This document shows, in pieces, positions 51,937 to 61,370 of a stretch of 64,000 bases of DNA (its first letter is position 1; the number at the start of each line of letters is the position of its first letter). Origin of the DNA: Clostridium paridis. GTDB lineage: Bacteria > Bacillota > Clostridia > Clostridiales > Clostridiaceae. The notes below the pieces were generated by a model, which saw only the letters and a program-made list of their open reading frames with translations, was not told the origin of the DNA and searched no databases. Where the stretch lies: assembly GCF_016765615.1 (NCBI RefSeq), contig NZ_JAESWA010000022.1, forward strand, positions 23,373 to 87,372. Direction: 5' to 3'. Position numbers and translations under genes: made by a program.

Positions 51937-53339
51937 ATTATTATTTCCAAAGGACTCATCCTATCGCTTAATACATGAGTTGCACAAGAAATACATGGAT
52001 CAAATGACCTTACAATCCTTCCTATCTCAGCTGGTTCCTTAGGATTTTGAATTTCTGTGCCTATAAGTGCCATCTCAATTACTCCTCTTACTCCCTTTGA
52101 GTCAGTGGGAGAGCAGTTCCATGCACTTGGAGTTATTATGTTATAATGACTTATTTGCTTGTTTTCTATAGATAACCAATGTCCTAAAGCCCCTCTAGTA
52201 GTATCTGTCAAGCCTCTACCTTTAGAGCTATCTGGTACAATGTACTTCCTTTGAGAAACACCATCATAATTAACTCTTTCTAGAAGCTTTTCTATAGTCT
52301 CTATCATCTTTTTTGCTTCTAATACTCTAGCAATAGTTCTATCCATGGTTGATATTCTATTCTCATAATTTCCACTTAATATCATTCTTGCAAGTGGTCC
52401 TACTTCCACTGGCTTTTCTTCATACCTAGGAGATTTTACAAAACTATAAGCATTTTCCTTGCTCATATCATCTTCTGTTTTTTCTAAAAACATATCATTT
52501 TGAATACTTTCTCCACTGTACCAAGAATTATAAATATTCTCAGTTATTTTATCTTCTTGAAATTCACCTATATTTCCATCTATAAGTACCGAGGGCTTTA
52601 CATAAGTTAGTTCTTTTTCACTATATTTATCATAAAGTCCATAAGTCATTAAATTTTTATATCCATAACCTAATGAGTAATAGTCTTTATAGTAATCTCC
52701 TATTATATAAACATCTGGAATCATCTTATTAATTATAAAATTTTTGATTTCACTAATTAGCTCTTTTAGTCTTATATATCTTGTTGCATCCATTCCTTCT
52801 GTTACACCACCTAAAAATATCCCGTGAGTATGTGGTGCTTTTCCGCCTAAGGTTGCACATCCTTTATGGGCTAAACGACTAATCCTTATAGCTTCTAAGT
52901 AATGTTCTGATATTTCTTTATTTAATTCTTCAGGCAATCTTAAATCATAATTGGTTTTTGAACTTATTGGCTGAATATCTGGTGTTACAACGAAATCTGG
53001 AAGTGTATAGAGGTAAAAATGCCTTATATGATTTTGCATAAATTCCATACCGTGAATTATATCTCTAAGCATCCTATCATTTTCATTTACAGATACTTTA
53101 AATGCATCTTCTAGAGCCAAACTTGAAGTTACTGCATGTGCAGTAGAACAAATTCCACATATTCTTTCTGTAAAATATATTGCATCAAAAGGCGATTTGC
53201 CTATCATCATCTTTTCAAAACCTCTAAATAAAAGGCCACTGCTTTTAGCATCTACTACTTTGTTATTTTCAAGCTTTACTTCTATCTCCATAAAGCCACT
53301 TATTCGAGTTATAGGATTAATTGATATGGTGGTACTCAT
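51933..53339 (-). CDS. [NiFe] hydrogenase large (catalytic) subunit
   Basis: 468 aa. N-terminal active-site motif RICGICSTAH (Cys61, Cys64, His68) and C-terminal DPCISCATH (Cys449, Cys452, His455) bind the NiFe centre. The protease should cut after His455, releasing 13 residues (VLSDRMSPLEIII). No selenocysteine. Other conserved regions include NPITRISGFMEIEV and WNCSPTDSKGVRG-like NPSAWNCSP. AAAAGGAGTA precedes the ATG. Twenty-two nt after the small subunit. mbhL/hyaB-like. Confidence 0.96.
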   Translation of the reverse strand: MSTTISINPITRISGFMEIEVKLENNKVVDAKSSGLLFRGFEKMMIGKSPFDAIYFTERICGICSTAHAVTSSLALEDAFKVSVNENDRMLRDIIHGMEFMQNHIRHFYLYTLPDFVVTPDIQPISSKTNYDLRLPEELNKEISEHYLEAIRISRLAHKGCATLGGKAPHTHGIFLGGVTEGMDATRYIRLKELISEIKNFIINKMIPDVYIIGDYYKDYYSLGYGYKNLMTYGLYDKYSEKELTYVKPSVLIDGNIGEFQEDKITENIYNSWYSGESIQNDMFLEKTEDDMSKENAYSFVKSPRYEEKPVEVGPLARMILSGNYENRISTMDRTIARVLEAKKMIETIEKLLERVNYDGVSQRKYIVPDSSKGRGLTDTTRGALGHWLSIENKQISHYNIITPSAWNCSPTDSKGVRGVIEMALIGTEIQNPKEPAEIGRIVRSFDPCISCATHVLSDRMSPLEIII

Positions 53340-53361
53340 TTATACTTATACTCCTTTTAAA

Positions 53362-54237
53362 TTAATATCTAACAAAGGGTTCCATTCCATCAGGGAAGGT
53401 ATTGTTTGCACAACCAATACAAGGGGTATTATCTCCAACAGGCCAGTTTATGTGTCCATTCCATTTTTCTATTGGGCAATTAGTTTTAGTTACTGGACCT
53501 CTGCAACCTAATTTGAACATACAGGTTTCATCTCCTGGTTTTTCAGCAAATATTCCCTTATCAAAGTATCCCCTTCTTGAACACGTATCATGAATAGTTA
53601 TTCCGTAAAATAACTTCGGTCTATTAAATTCATCTAACTCAGGTACTCCCTTAGTTATTAAGTGAGCAATGGTTCCTACAACCCAAGCTGGATTACATGG
53701 GCAGCCAGGTAAATTAATAACATTTCTTCCTAATGCCCTTGAAAGACTTACACTTTCAGAAGGATTAGGGCTTGCTCCAGATATGCCTCCGTGTGACGCA
53801 CAAGTTCCAACTGCTAGTACATATTTAGCCTTCGCGCCTGCCATCTTTACTGCTTCATATGCCGTTATTTCACTACCATTATACTTAGCTAAAATAGTAT
53901 ACTTTCCATTATTTTTTAAAGAGATTGCTCCATCTACAAGCAAAATAAATTCCGTATCAAGAGTTTTTAGGAATTCATCAAATGCGTTACTCCCTTCCTC
54001 TGCCATAATGCTATTATTGTATGTTAAATTAATTATTTGACTTAAAAGATACTCCACGTCAGGATCTGAGGCATTTAAGAAAGAGATTATATTACCAGAA
54101 CACCCAGTAGCCTCAAACCATATTGCATTTATTTTTTCTTTTCTTGCTTCTTTAATATCATTTATTGTATTAGAAACTATTCTATATGAGTCATTCTCTT
54201 TATTCTTAAGTAAAGAAAAAAAGCCAGCACACTCCAA
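53362..54237 (-). CDS. [NiFe] hydrogenase small (iron-sulfur) subunit
   Basis: 291 aa. There is no twin-arginine signal peptide, so the enzyme is probably cytoplasmic. Distal cluster: His216, Cys219, Cys239, Cys245. Medial cluster: Cys254, Cys273, Cys276 (TPCIGC). Proximal cluster: Cys46, Cys146 (GTCASHG), Cys179 (LPGCPCNP); but the expected CxxC reads CSGN, so Asn49 replaces the fourth Cys, and an extra Cys181 is present. The start is TTG at 54237, 6 nt after GGGGGAA. First gene of the nine-gene hydrogenase operon. Confidence 0.94.
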   Translation of the reverse strand: MECAGFFSLLKNKENDSYRIVSNTINDIKEARKEKINAIWFEATGCSGNIISFLNASDPDVEYLLSQIINLTYNNSIMAEEGSNAFDEFLKTLDTEFILLVDGAISLKNNGKYTILAKYNGSEITAYEAVKMAGAKAKYVLAVGTCASHGGISGASPNPSESVSLSRALGRNVINLPGCPCNPAWVVGTIAHLITKGVPELDEFNRPKLFYGITIHDTCSRRGYFDKGIFAEKPGDETCMFKLGCRGPVTKTNCPIEKWNGHINWPVGDNTPCIGCANNTFPDGMEPFVRY

Positions 54238-54333
54238 TTTATTTCCCCCATTTTAATAGATAACGTCTTATTATATTTATGTTTTAACTATTCCACTTAT
54301 TCTTTTTTAATGTATGTAATTGCAACAAAAAAA

Positions 54334-54352
54334 CTCAGCAATAATTGCTGAG
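54334..54352 (-). terminator. Terminator upstream of the hydrogenase operon
   Basis: CTCAGCA / TGCTGAG (54334-54340, 54346-54352) followed on the minus strand by eight T. It ends the transcript of the membrane protein gene at 54382. Confidence 0.88.
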
Positions 54353-54381
54353 CTTTTGCTCTCATTATACGGAAATTTAAA

Positions 54382-54783
54382 TTAATTATTATTTTTTATT
54401 TCGAATTTCTTTTTATTACGTAATTTAGTAACAATGCTCTGCACCACAACTACAGCTAAAAATATAAAGCTCCAATTTAAAAAAGCATCTCTGTAAGCTG
54501 TCTTAGAAAGTTCTCCTAAAAACCCGATCCCCCATACAATTAAAAATATAAATAGAATAGAGATTGCATATTGCACAGTTATTTTTATGAAAGAATTCTT
54601 AATATTTATATAACTAAACATACCATAAAAACCTACTCCAACAAAGGTAAATAACGCCCTTATTAATATATGGGCATTAGTATCAGTTGCTTGTCCACTA
54701 AATAATTGATAAATGGAACTAATTAATGTTACCAATGTGAAGATTACTGTAAACAATATAGATAAATTGAGTATTTTTTTCAT
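54382..54783 (-). CDS. Four-helix membrane protein (DUF3021/DUF6608-like)
   Basis: 133 aa, four hydrophobic helices (about 5-26, 41-62, 70-90, 100-122). The opening KKILNLSILFTVIFTLVTLI and the tail of Lys/Asn residues resemble the small DUF3021/DUF6608-type membrane proteins of Firmicutes; I am not sure which. GGAGGGG precedes the ATG at 54783; an ATG five codons earlier includes the ribosome site and is unlikely. Separated by a terminator from the hydrogenase operon. Confidence 0.75.
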   Translation of the reverse strand: MKKILNLSILFTVIFTLVTLISSIYQLFSGQATDTNAHILIRALFTFVGVGFYGMFSYINIKNSFIKITVQYAISILFIFLIVWGIGFLGELSKTAYRDAFLNWSFIFLAVVVVQSIVTKLRNKKKFEIKNNN

Positions 54784-55039
54784 AGCACCCCTCCTCATAA
54801 TAATTACATTTTTTGTAACTAAGCTATTATTATCTTACCACAAACTACATTATTTTCCAAAACTTTCAGAAAATAAGTAATGGTCTCACTATTAAGAACA
54901 ATATAGTTATCTTTGTAATAGTGATCTATTCGAAATAATATATTTGTAATACGTTTTGACTTATTAAGCTACTCTAACAAATACATAACATTTATTTATA
55001 TCTAATTAGTAAATAAGCAATTAAATATGGGAGGATTTA

Positions 55040-55783
55040 ATGAATTATTTTGTTCCCTTTGGGAATTCCTTTAATCATTCTAGTTTTTACGAAATGGGAA
55101 AATCCTATAGATCTGTTGAGGAAGTTCTTTTTATAATTGAAAAATCTTTTGATAATCAACAAGAAGATGAAATAGCTTATAATTACTTAATGGCACTAGC
55201 TCAAACTGAAGAAGAAAAATCTATCCTTATATCCATAAGAGATGATAATTTAAAACATACTGGATTCTTAAGAGAAATATATGCTTTCTATAAAAAACAA
55301 TGTGCCCCTATGTTAAGACGCTCAGACTGTACCTATTCAGAGGCATATATTCCTCAAATAAAAAAAGCTAGACTTAGTGAGATGGAAAACGTATATAGAT
55401 ACCGAAACATATTGACTGGTTTAACAGATAAGTATTATAGAGATATGATGCTTGAAGCTTTAACTGATTGCATTATTCACCTTTCTAAATATGATTATAT
55501 ACTTTACCTTAACTTAGAAAGGAATTTATCTAACCGAAAAAATTTGAGGCAGGTTAAAGAATTTACCATAGAAGAGCTCTCAAGATATGATGGTTCTAAT
55601 GGGAATCCTGCATATGTAGCCGTTAATGGAGTAGTATATGATTTAAGTAGTGAAGCCTCCTGGGGTGGAGGCACTCATTTTGGTTTAACTGCAGGTATGG
55701 ATCTAACTTTACATTTTGAAAAGTGTCATAGTACCCCACCAATTTTGTCAAAGCTTCCTAAGGTTGGGATACTTAAATCTTAA
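55040..55783 (+). CDS. Ferritin-like domain fused to a cytochrome-b5-like domain
   Basis: 247 aa. Residues about 25-160 are a helical ferritin/rubrerythrin-like domain (QEDEIAYNYLMALAQTEEEK, SIRDDNLKHTGFLREIY, with carboxylate and His ligands). Residues about 172-247 are a cytochrome-b5-like heme/steroid-binding domain (FTIEELSRYDGSNGNPAYVA, VNGVVYDLSSE, GGGTHFGLTAGMDL). No signal peptide. GGGAGG precedes the ATG. It lies upstream of the hydrogenase operon on the opposite strand; small b5-like genes next to clostridial [NiFe] hydrogenases suggest an electron-transfer role, an inference. Confidence 0.82.
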   Translation: MNYFVPFGNSFNHSSFYEMGKSYRSVEEVLFIIEKSFDNQQEDEIAYNYLMALAQTEEEKSILISIRDDNLKHTGFLREIYAFYKKQCAPMLRRSDCTYSEAYIPQIKKARLSEMENVYRYRNILTGLTDKYYRDMMLEALTDCIIHLSKYDYILYLNLERNLSNRKNLRQVKEFTIEELSRYDGSNGNPAYVAVNGVVYDLSSEASWGGGTHFGLTAGMDLTLHFEKCHSTPPILSKLPKVGILKS

Positions 55784-55787
55784 TTAT

Positions 55788-56375
55788 TTATATATTCCCT
55801 CTAACTATAGTCTTAATAAGCTTTCCACATATAATCAATGCTGCAATAGTGCCCCAGCTTATAAAATGAGAAATTACAAGATAAGTACTGGTTGGTAATA
55901 TAATTGCTAATGCAATGTGAATTATAGAGCCAACCAAAAAAATTCCACCATATACTCCAGTAATAAGATTAAACTTTTTATAATCATGTTTGCTTTTTAT
56001 GAGTTCAGCGTTACCCTTATTTAAAAACTTTATAATATACACTATTAATGGTTTTCCTATTAAAACAGAAATAATAAATGCTATCCCTATTATACTGAAA
56101 ATTATTGGATGAACTAACTTAAGTGGCAATGTTGCTCCACCAAAAATTATTGAAGAAATCACAGCTACTATAATTCCAAATGCAACTACTATTCCTATCC
56201 AATCTATCTTTCCCTTCCATAGAAATAAAATTGTAGTTCTTATTGTTGGAAATGCTGATGCTATTGCAAGTGGTATAGTCTCAGTAGTAAACACCTTACT
56301 TAGTAACATATATAGAACAAATGGTACTAGCATATTAATACCTAAACTCATAATTAATCTTTTCTTTGCTTCCAT
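55788..56375 (-). CDS. VC0807-like multi-pass membrane protein
   Basis: 195 aa with six hydrophobic helices (about 12-30, 36-52, 60-80, 88-112, 135-158, 165-188), alternating short charged loops (WKGKIDWIG, KSKHDYKKF). The layout resembles VC0807/DUF3159-type membrane proteins, function unknown. AAAGGATG lies 10 nt before the ATG at 56375; a GTG three codons earlier is also possible. It converges with the ferritin/b5 gene with only 4 nt between the stops. Confidence 0.75.
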   Translation of the reverse strand: MEAKKRLIMSLGINMLVPFVLYMLLSKVFTTETIPLAIASAFPTIRTTILFLWKGKIDWIGIVVAFGIIVAVISSIIFGGATLPLKLVHPIIFSIIGIAFIISVLIGKPLIVYIIKFLNKGNAELIKSKHDYKKFNLITGVYGGIFLVGSIIHIALAIILPTSTYLVISHFISWGTIAALIICGKLIKTIVRGNI

Positions 56376-56544
56376 ACTTAACACATCCTTTGTTTTATTT
56401 TCTGTGCTAAGTATATTATCTTCCCTTCCCTCTTCATAGTCACTTAAGTAATCAAAAGCTATGTTACTAAAGTAATATATTAATTTTCCACTAGAGTGAT
56501 ATAATACAATTATTACATTTTAGCTTAAACTAAGGAGAAAATTA

Positions 56545-57717
56545 ATGTTTATGTATAGCAAAAAATATCTAGTCATTATAAAAATTTTTCTCATTATATT
56601 ACTTTTATCAAATACTTTTCGAAGATATGATACTCTGAATATCTCAATAATTACATTCCTTTCCGTATGCACTATTCTACTAATTAATGACATTACTAGA
56701 AACCTTATTAAGATTAATTCACTTTGGTATTTACTTTCATTAATGTTATCAATACTATTAGTCTCAGTATTAAAATCCTTTTTAAATAGCTTTCAAACTA
56801 ATATCTTTATGTTTATTTATGTAATTGAAATAGTATATACTCCATTTAAGCGAAAAGTCCCACTATTAATATTTCATGCTATTTCGTTTTTAACTTCCTC
56901 TATTTTAGCCAATAATAACCTAAGTACAAATGATTTTTTAAAATCTTTAGGTTCTGGGTTCCTAACATATTTTGGAATTATTTGTACACTATATTTATCT
57001 CATAGTGTTAGAGGCGAAAGGGAAGCGACAAAAAAATTAAATGAAGAATTAATTCAATCTAATAATAAACTTAAAGAATATTCCTTAAAGGTAGAAGAAT
57101 TATCTATAGCAAAAGAAAGAGAAAGAATGGCTCAAGAGTTGCATGATTCACTTGGTCACTCTCTTATGGCACTTACAATGCATCTTGAGTTTGCTGATAA
57201 AATATTTGATTCTGAGCCTGAAAAATCTAGAGATATACTATTAAAGGCAAAAAATCTTGCAAGAAATAGTACTGCTACCTTAAGAACTGTTGTTGATACC
57301 ATGAAAGAAGAAAGAAATATTGAGGATTTAAAAAATTCAATTAATGAACTTATTGATAGTTTCAAATTACTTGAAGATATAAAAATTGACTTTATTATGA
57401 ATCCTCTTTTAGAGGCTTTGAAGCCTGATATTAAACTATGCATTTATAAAACTATCAGAGAAAGCCTAACTAACGGCATAAAACATGGAAAAGCAAGCAT
57501 CTTTAACATAGAAGTAGCTTTGCATGATGAATTTGTTAACCTAATTATTAAGGATAATGGTTTAGGTAGTGATAATATTATAAAATCAAATGGCTTAAAT
57601 GGAATTGAAAAAAGAATTTTAGCATTAGGTGGATCTATTAATTTTTGTAGCCACAAAAACTCAGGTTTCTTTACAAAGGCTGAAATTCCTGTATTTAAGG
57701 AGGATACTAATGATTAA
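56545..57717 (+). CDS. NarL-type sensor histidine kinase
   Basis: 390 aa. Six hydrophobic helices in residues 8-160, a coiled-coil linker (170-198), HisKA_3 dimerisation domain with the phosphorylated His in ERERMAQELHDSLGHS (about 195-210) and an HATPase domain ending with DNGLGSD and GLNGIEKRI. It should sense a membrane signal and phosphorylate the response regulator in the next gene, which overlaps by 8 nt. AAGGAGAAA precedes the ATG. Signal unknown. Confidence 0.92.
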   Translation: MFMYSKKYLVIIKIFLIILLLSNTFRRYDTLNISIITFLSVCTILLINDITRNLIKINSLWYLLSLMLSILLVSVLKSFLNSFQTNIFMFIYVIEIVYTPFKRKVPLLIFHAISFLTSSILANNNLSTNDFLKSLGSGFLTYFGIICTLYLSHSVRGEREATKKLNEELIQSNNKLKEYSLKVEELSIAKERERMAQELHDSLGHSLMALTMHLEFADKIFDSEPEKSRDILLKAKNLARNSTATLRTVVDTMKEERNIEDLKNSINELIDSFKLLEDIKIDFIMNPLLEALKPDIKLCIYKTIRESLTNGIKHGKASIFNIEVALHDEFVNLIIKDNGLGSDNIIKSNGLNGIEKRILALGGSINFCSHKNSGFFTKAEIPVFKEDTND

Positions 57718-58360
57718 GGTGATAATTACTGATGATCAACAAATAGTAAGAGAAGGTATTAAAATGATACTTAGTCTTGATAGAGAGATAAATATTATTG
57801 GAGAAGCTTCTAACGGACAAGAGTTACTTAATAATTTATCTGATAAAGCACCTGATGTTATACTAATGGATATTAGGATGCCTATTATGGATGGAGTAGA
57901 AGCTACAAGATATATAAAAGAAAAATATCCAAAGATTAAAGTAATTATACTGACTACGTTTAATGAGGATGAATACATATTTAAAGGCTTAAAAAATGGT
58001 GCAGATGGGTATATACTAAAAGATTCCGGTTCTGATGATATCATTAGTGCTATAAAAACAGTCTATAATGGAAATATACTTCTAAATCATAATGTTGCTA
58101 ATAAAGTGGTTAATGCATTAGCTAATAGTTCTCATTCAATTAATGATGTATATTATAAAGAAGATAATAAACTTGATAGCTTAACTCCAAGAGAGTTAGA
58201 AGTAGCTAAGTTGGTTTCTGATGGAAAAAGTAATAAGTCCATTTGTGAAATACTCTTTTTAACTGAAGGAACAGTAAAGAATTACGTAACTAGAATATTA
58301 GAAAAACTTGAGCTAAATAGCAGAACAGAATTAGCTCTTTATATAAAGCAATATAATTAA
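57710..58360 (+). CDS. NarL/LuxR-family response regulator
   Basis: 216 aa. Receiver domain with acidic pocket Asp8/Asp9, phosphorylation site Asp54 (ILMDIRMP) and Lys104 (YILKDSG), then a LuxR-type helix-turn-helix (about 150-216, LTPRELEVAKLVSDGKSNKS, GTVKNYVTRIL). An open frame extends to 57629 inside the kinase gene, but AAGGAGGATACT precedes the ATG at 57710. It probably controls nearby transport genes such as the ABC operon downstream, unproven. Confidence 0.93.
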   Translation: MIKVIITDDQQIVREGIKMILSLDREINIIGEASNGQELLNNLSDKAPDVILMDIRMPIMDGVEATRYIKEKYPKIKVIILTTFNEDEYIFKGLKNGADGYILKDSGSDDIISAIKTVYNGNILLNHNVANKVVNALANSSHSINDVYYKEDNKLDSLTPRELEVAKLVSDGKSNKSICEILFLTEGTVKNYVTRILEKLELNSRTELALYIKQYN

Positions 58361-58393
58361 AAGCAGAGACTAACTATGCCGTAGTCTCTGCTT
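58361..58393. terminator. Bidirectional terminator
   Basis: AAGCAGAGACT / AGTCTCTGCTT (58361-58371 and 58383-58393), then TCTTTTTTT; it ends the two-component operon and the converging ABC operon. Confidence 0.9.
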
Positions 58394-58403
58394 CTTTTTT
58401 TCT

Positions 58404-60647
58404 TTATTCTAATCTTGACTTTAAAATCTCATCCATAGCAATTTTATTAAGTTTTCTCTTACTTAAGGTTTTTGAAATTTCATATGTTGCATAAATAATT
58501 ATAAAACCTACTAATAGATATACATAGTTTATTGTTATTGGAAGTGATATACTCATCTCTTGAGTAAGTGATTTAAACATAGCATTTAGTGAAACTATAA
58601 GTAGAGGTATTCCTAAAATATAACCTATGACTACTAAAAATACAGAACTATTTAAAATCATTGAATATACTTCTTTTTTCCTGTATCCTAGAATCTTCAT
58701 AAGAGATATATTTTCCTTGTTTTCTTCTATGATCATAGAAGTTACAACATAAATAACTATCAAACCAATTATAAAGGATATAAACGCCATAGTTCCAACC
58801 ACCCCTTGAATAGGTGCTGTCATTGCATCAAAAGCATTTTTTATATCATCCTTTGTTACTGTAGTTAATAATTTATTCTGCGGAATGTCAAGTTTTTCTG
58901 TACTCCATAGGCCCATGTAACTCTTCTCTGGAAGAGTTAACATTGTATTAAATTCACTCAATGGCATATATACATAATTCCCAACATATGATTCTGCAAT
59001 GCTATCTACAGTTATCTCATATTCCTTAGAATCTAATTTACTAATTACTTTAATGGTATCATTCACTTTTGCATTTAGCTTATCTGCTAATCCTCTTGTA
59101 ATAATTACTTTATCTGTACTTAGTTTATTACCTGACCTATCATTAAAAGTAACATATTGTGAGTTATTACTTACACCATATACTGTTATATCAACTTTGC
59201 TATTTGATTTTAAAGAGAAAGGTATCTCAGAGAATGCTTCTCCAGATTTAGGATTATCCTTCTGTAATGAATTAAACACATAACTATAGTTATACTTAAA
59301 GGTATCCTCCATTCCTTCATTTACTAACTTATCTAGAGAACTCTTTGCTGCAAATCCAAATAGCAGTAACATGGTTGCAAGTGTAACTCCAAGTAATAAA
59401 AATCCACTTCTGGCAATACTTCTAAGCTGTTCTCTTATTTTAAATTTTGTAGAGAACTTAAATCTATCTAATTTTAAATTCTTTTCTAAGAAACTAACCT
59501 TTTTCTTGTCACTGCCGCCTCTCATAAGTTCTAATGGTGAACTTTTAAGAGATTTATTAACAACTAAATATCCTGAAACAACTAAGAATATCACTGGTAA
59601 TAAAACACTTATAACTAAATATTTAATGTCATAATTAATAGTTCCTACTGGCATATTAAAGTATGATAGCATAAAATTCAGCATCGGCCTTAGTAAAACT
59701 GCTCCAAGTATTGTTCCAACGATACCTCCTATTAATGAAATAATTAATGGATATCTTAAATAGTGACTTTGAATTTGTTTCTTCTTATAACCTAATGCAT
59801 AGAGAGTTCCAATTATAGATGCTTCTCTTTTAACTAATCTCCACATTACAATACCAGTTAACACGCAAGTTAGGGTTAAAATAACTATAGGCATAGAGGA
59901 ACTCATTTGATTTATTCCTTGTAATTTTGCAGTCACATAAGTTACTCTTGGATTTGTTGAAGTATTTGTCCAACTTAATACAGTAATATTTTCACCTTTC
60001 AAGTAAGCCTTAAACTCTGATATTTTCTCATCAAGATTGCTAGTATCTCCATTAAACTTTATAGAATAAAAAATATTACCCTTATCTAAAGCGCTAAACT
60101 CATCTTTATTTATCACACCAACTCCAAAATTATTTGCATCAGTTAGAAGATCAGTTTCTGATTTTAATGGATATATATAGTTTGGTAAGGACATAAATCC
60201 AGATATTTTATATTCTTTATCATATATTTTTATACCATCTCCAACCTTAAGCTTATTTGCTTTTGCATAAGCAGGATCTAGTAAAATATCATTACCACTT
60301 AAAGCATTACCTTCGATAATAGCTGGTATATTTACCTTTGTATTTTCTGAAAATAGCCTCAATACCTTATCTTTTGATACTGTGTAATCAAAAGTTTTCC
60401 CTTCTTCTATCTTCATATTAAATTTGGCTTCTATTTCTGAAACATTATTTATTTTTTTATCTACCATGAAGTTTGAATCTTCTTGCACATAATCTTTCCC
60501 AAAGGATGATAAGGTAGTTTCCATATTAGCTGAAAGCAAATTAAACATAGTAAAGAAAATACAACTTATAATAATGAGTGCTAAGGATCCAAAATATTGT
60601 GATTTACTTTCAAGAATGGTTTTCTTAATTTTCTTGTTAATAATCAT
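58404..60647 (-). CDS. ABC transporter permease, FtsX-like (MacB type, two FtsX domains)
   Basis: 747 aa. N-terminal helix (about 17-38), large extracellular domain (40-250), three helices (about 255-365), a second extracellular segment (about 445-620) between helices, and three final helices (630-725): the ten-helix, two-FtsX layout of bacitracin/peptide-type exporters. ATG at 60647 overlaps the ATPase stop by one base (TAATG). With the ATPase it probably exports or disengages lipid-linked peptides. Confidence 0.9.
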   Translation of the reverse strand: MIINKKIKKTILESKSQYFGSLALIIISCIFFTMFNLLSANMETTLSSFGKDYVQEDSNFMVDKKINNVSEIEAKFNMKIEEGKTFDYTVSKDKVLRLFSENTKVNIPAIIEGNALSGNDILLDPAYAKANKLKVGDGIKIYDKEYKISGFMSLPNYIYPLKSETDLLTDANNFGVGVINKDEFSALDKGNIFYSIKFNGDTSNLDEKISEFKAYLKGENITVLSWTNTSTNPRVTYVTAKLQGINQMSSSMPIVILTLTCVLTGIVMWRLVKREASIIGTLYALGYKKKQIQSHYLRYPLIISLIGGIVGTILGAVLLRPMLNFMLSYFNMPVGTINYDIKYLVISVLLPVIFLVVSGYLVVNKSLKSSPLELMRGGSDKKKVSFLEKNLKLDRFKFSTKFKIREQLRSIARSGFLLLGVTLATMLLLFGFAAKSSLDKLVNEGMEDTFKYNYSYVFNSLQKDNPKSGEAFSEIPFSLKSNSKVDITVYGVSNNSQYVTFNDRSGNKLSTDKVIITRGLADKLNAKVNDTIKVISKLDSKEYEITVDSIAESYVGNYVYMPLSEFNTMLTLPEKSYMGLWSTEKLDIPQNKLLTTVTKDDIKNAFDAMTAPIQGVVGTMAFISFIIGLIVIYVVTSMIIEENKENISLMKILGYRKKEVYSMILNSSVFLVVIGYILGIPLLIVSLNAMFKSLTQEMSISLPITINYVYLLVGFIIIYATYEISKTLSKRKLNKIAMDEILKSRLE

Positions 60648-61345
60648 TACCACTCAATCCTTTCTGCTGGCATAATTGTTTCATTTACTTTATCTTCTAC
60701 GATTTCACCACTTCTCACCTTAAATACTCTATTTGCCATTGCACTAATAGCTGTATTGTGAGTAATCATAAGTATAGTTGTTCCAAATTCTTTATTAACC
60801 TTTTGAAGCAGCTTTAATATTTCTCTTGAAGTTGTAAAATCAAGAGCTCCTGTAGGCTCATCGCATAATAAAAGCTTTGGATTTTTAACTACTGCTCTTG
60901 CAATAGAAACTCTTTGCTGTTCTCCACCACTTAGTTCTTTTGGAAATCTATATTTTTTATCTAACATTCCAACAGCTTTTAAAACCTCATCAACTTCAAG
61001 GGGTGAATCACTTATATTAGAAACTACTTCTATGTTTTCACCAACTGTTAGATTAGGTATAAGGTTATAAAATTGAAATATAAATCCTACTTTGTCTCTT
61101 CTATAGTCTGTAAGTTTGTTATCAGATAAGGATGTTACTTCTGTATCTTCAATTTTAACTACTCCTGAATCTCCTCTATCTATTCCACCAATTATATTAA
61201 GTAGTGTTGACTTACCAGAACCTGATGGTCCAAGTATAACTCCTATCTCACCTTTATTAAGCTCAAGTCCTACTCCCTTTAATACTTGGGTTGTTACATC
61301 TCCACTTTTGTAGCTCTTTTTTAAGTTCTCAACTTTAATAAACAT
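60647..61345 (-). CDS. ABC transporter ATP-binding protein (LolD/MacB type)
   Basis: 232 aa. Walker A GPSGSGKST (about 38-46), Q-loop FIFQFYNL, signature LSGGEQQRV, Walker B LLLCDEPTGALD and H-loop ITHN: the MacB/LolD class that partners FtsX permeases. GGGGGAA lies before the ATG at 61345; 16 further codons upstream are open without a ribosome site. Second gene of the TetR-led operon, 25 nt after tetR. Confidence 0.94.
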   Translation of the reverse strand: MFIKVENLKKSYKSGDVTTQVLKGVGLELNKGEIGVILGPSGSGKSTLLNIIGGIDRGDSGVVKIEDTEVTSLSDNKLTDYRRDKVGFIFQFYNLIPNLTVGENIEVVSNISDSPLEVDEVLKAVGMLDKKYRFPKELSGGEQQRVSIARAVVKNPKLLLCDEPTGALDFTTSREILKLLQKVNKEFGTTILMITHNTAISAMANRVFKVRSGEIVEDKVNETIMPAERIEW

Positions 61346-61370
61346 ATAAATTCCCCCTGTGTAATTTATC

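Noticed and set aside
53362..54237. Tat-exported periplasmic hydrogenase small subunit
   Set aside because: No RRxFxK motif or hydrophobic signal segment at the N-terminus, and a good ribosome site fixes the TTG start.
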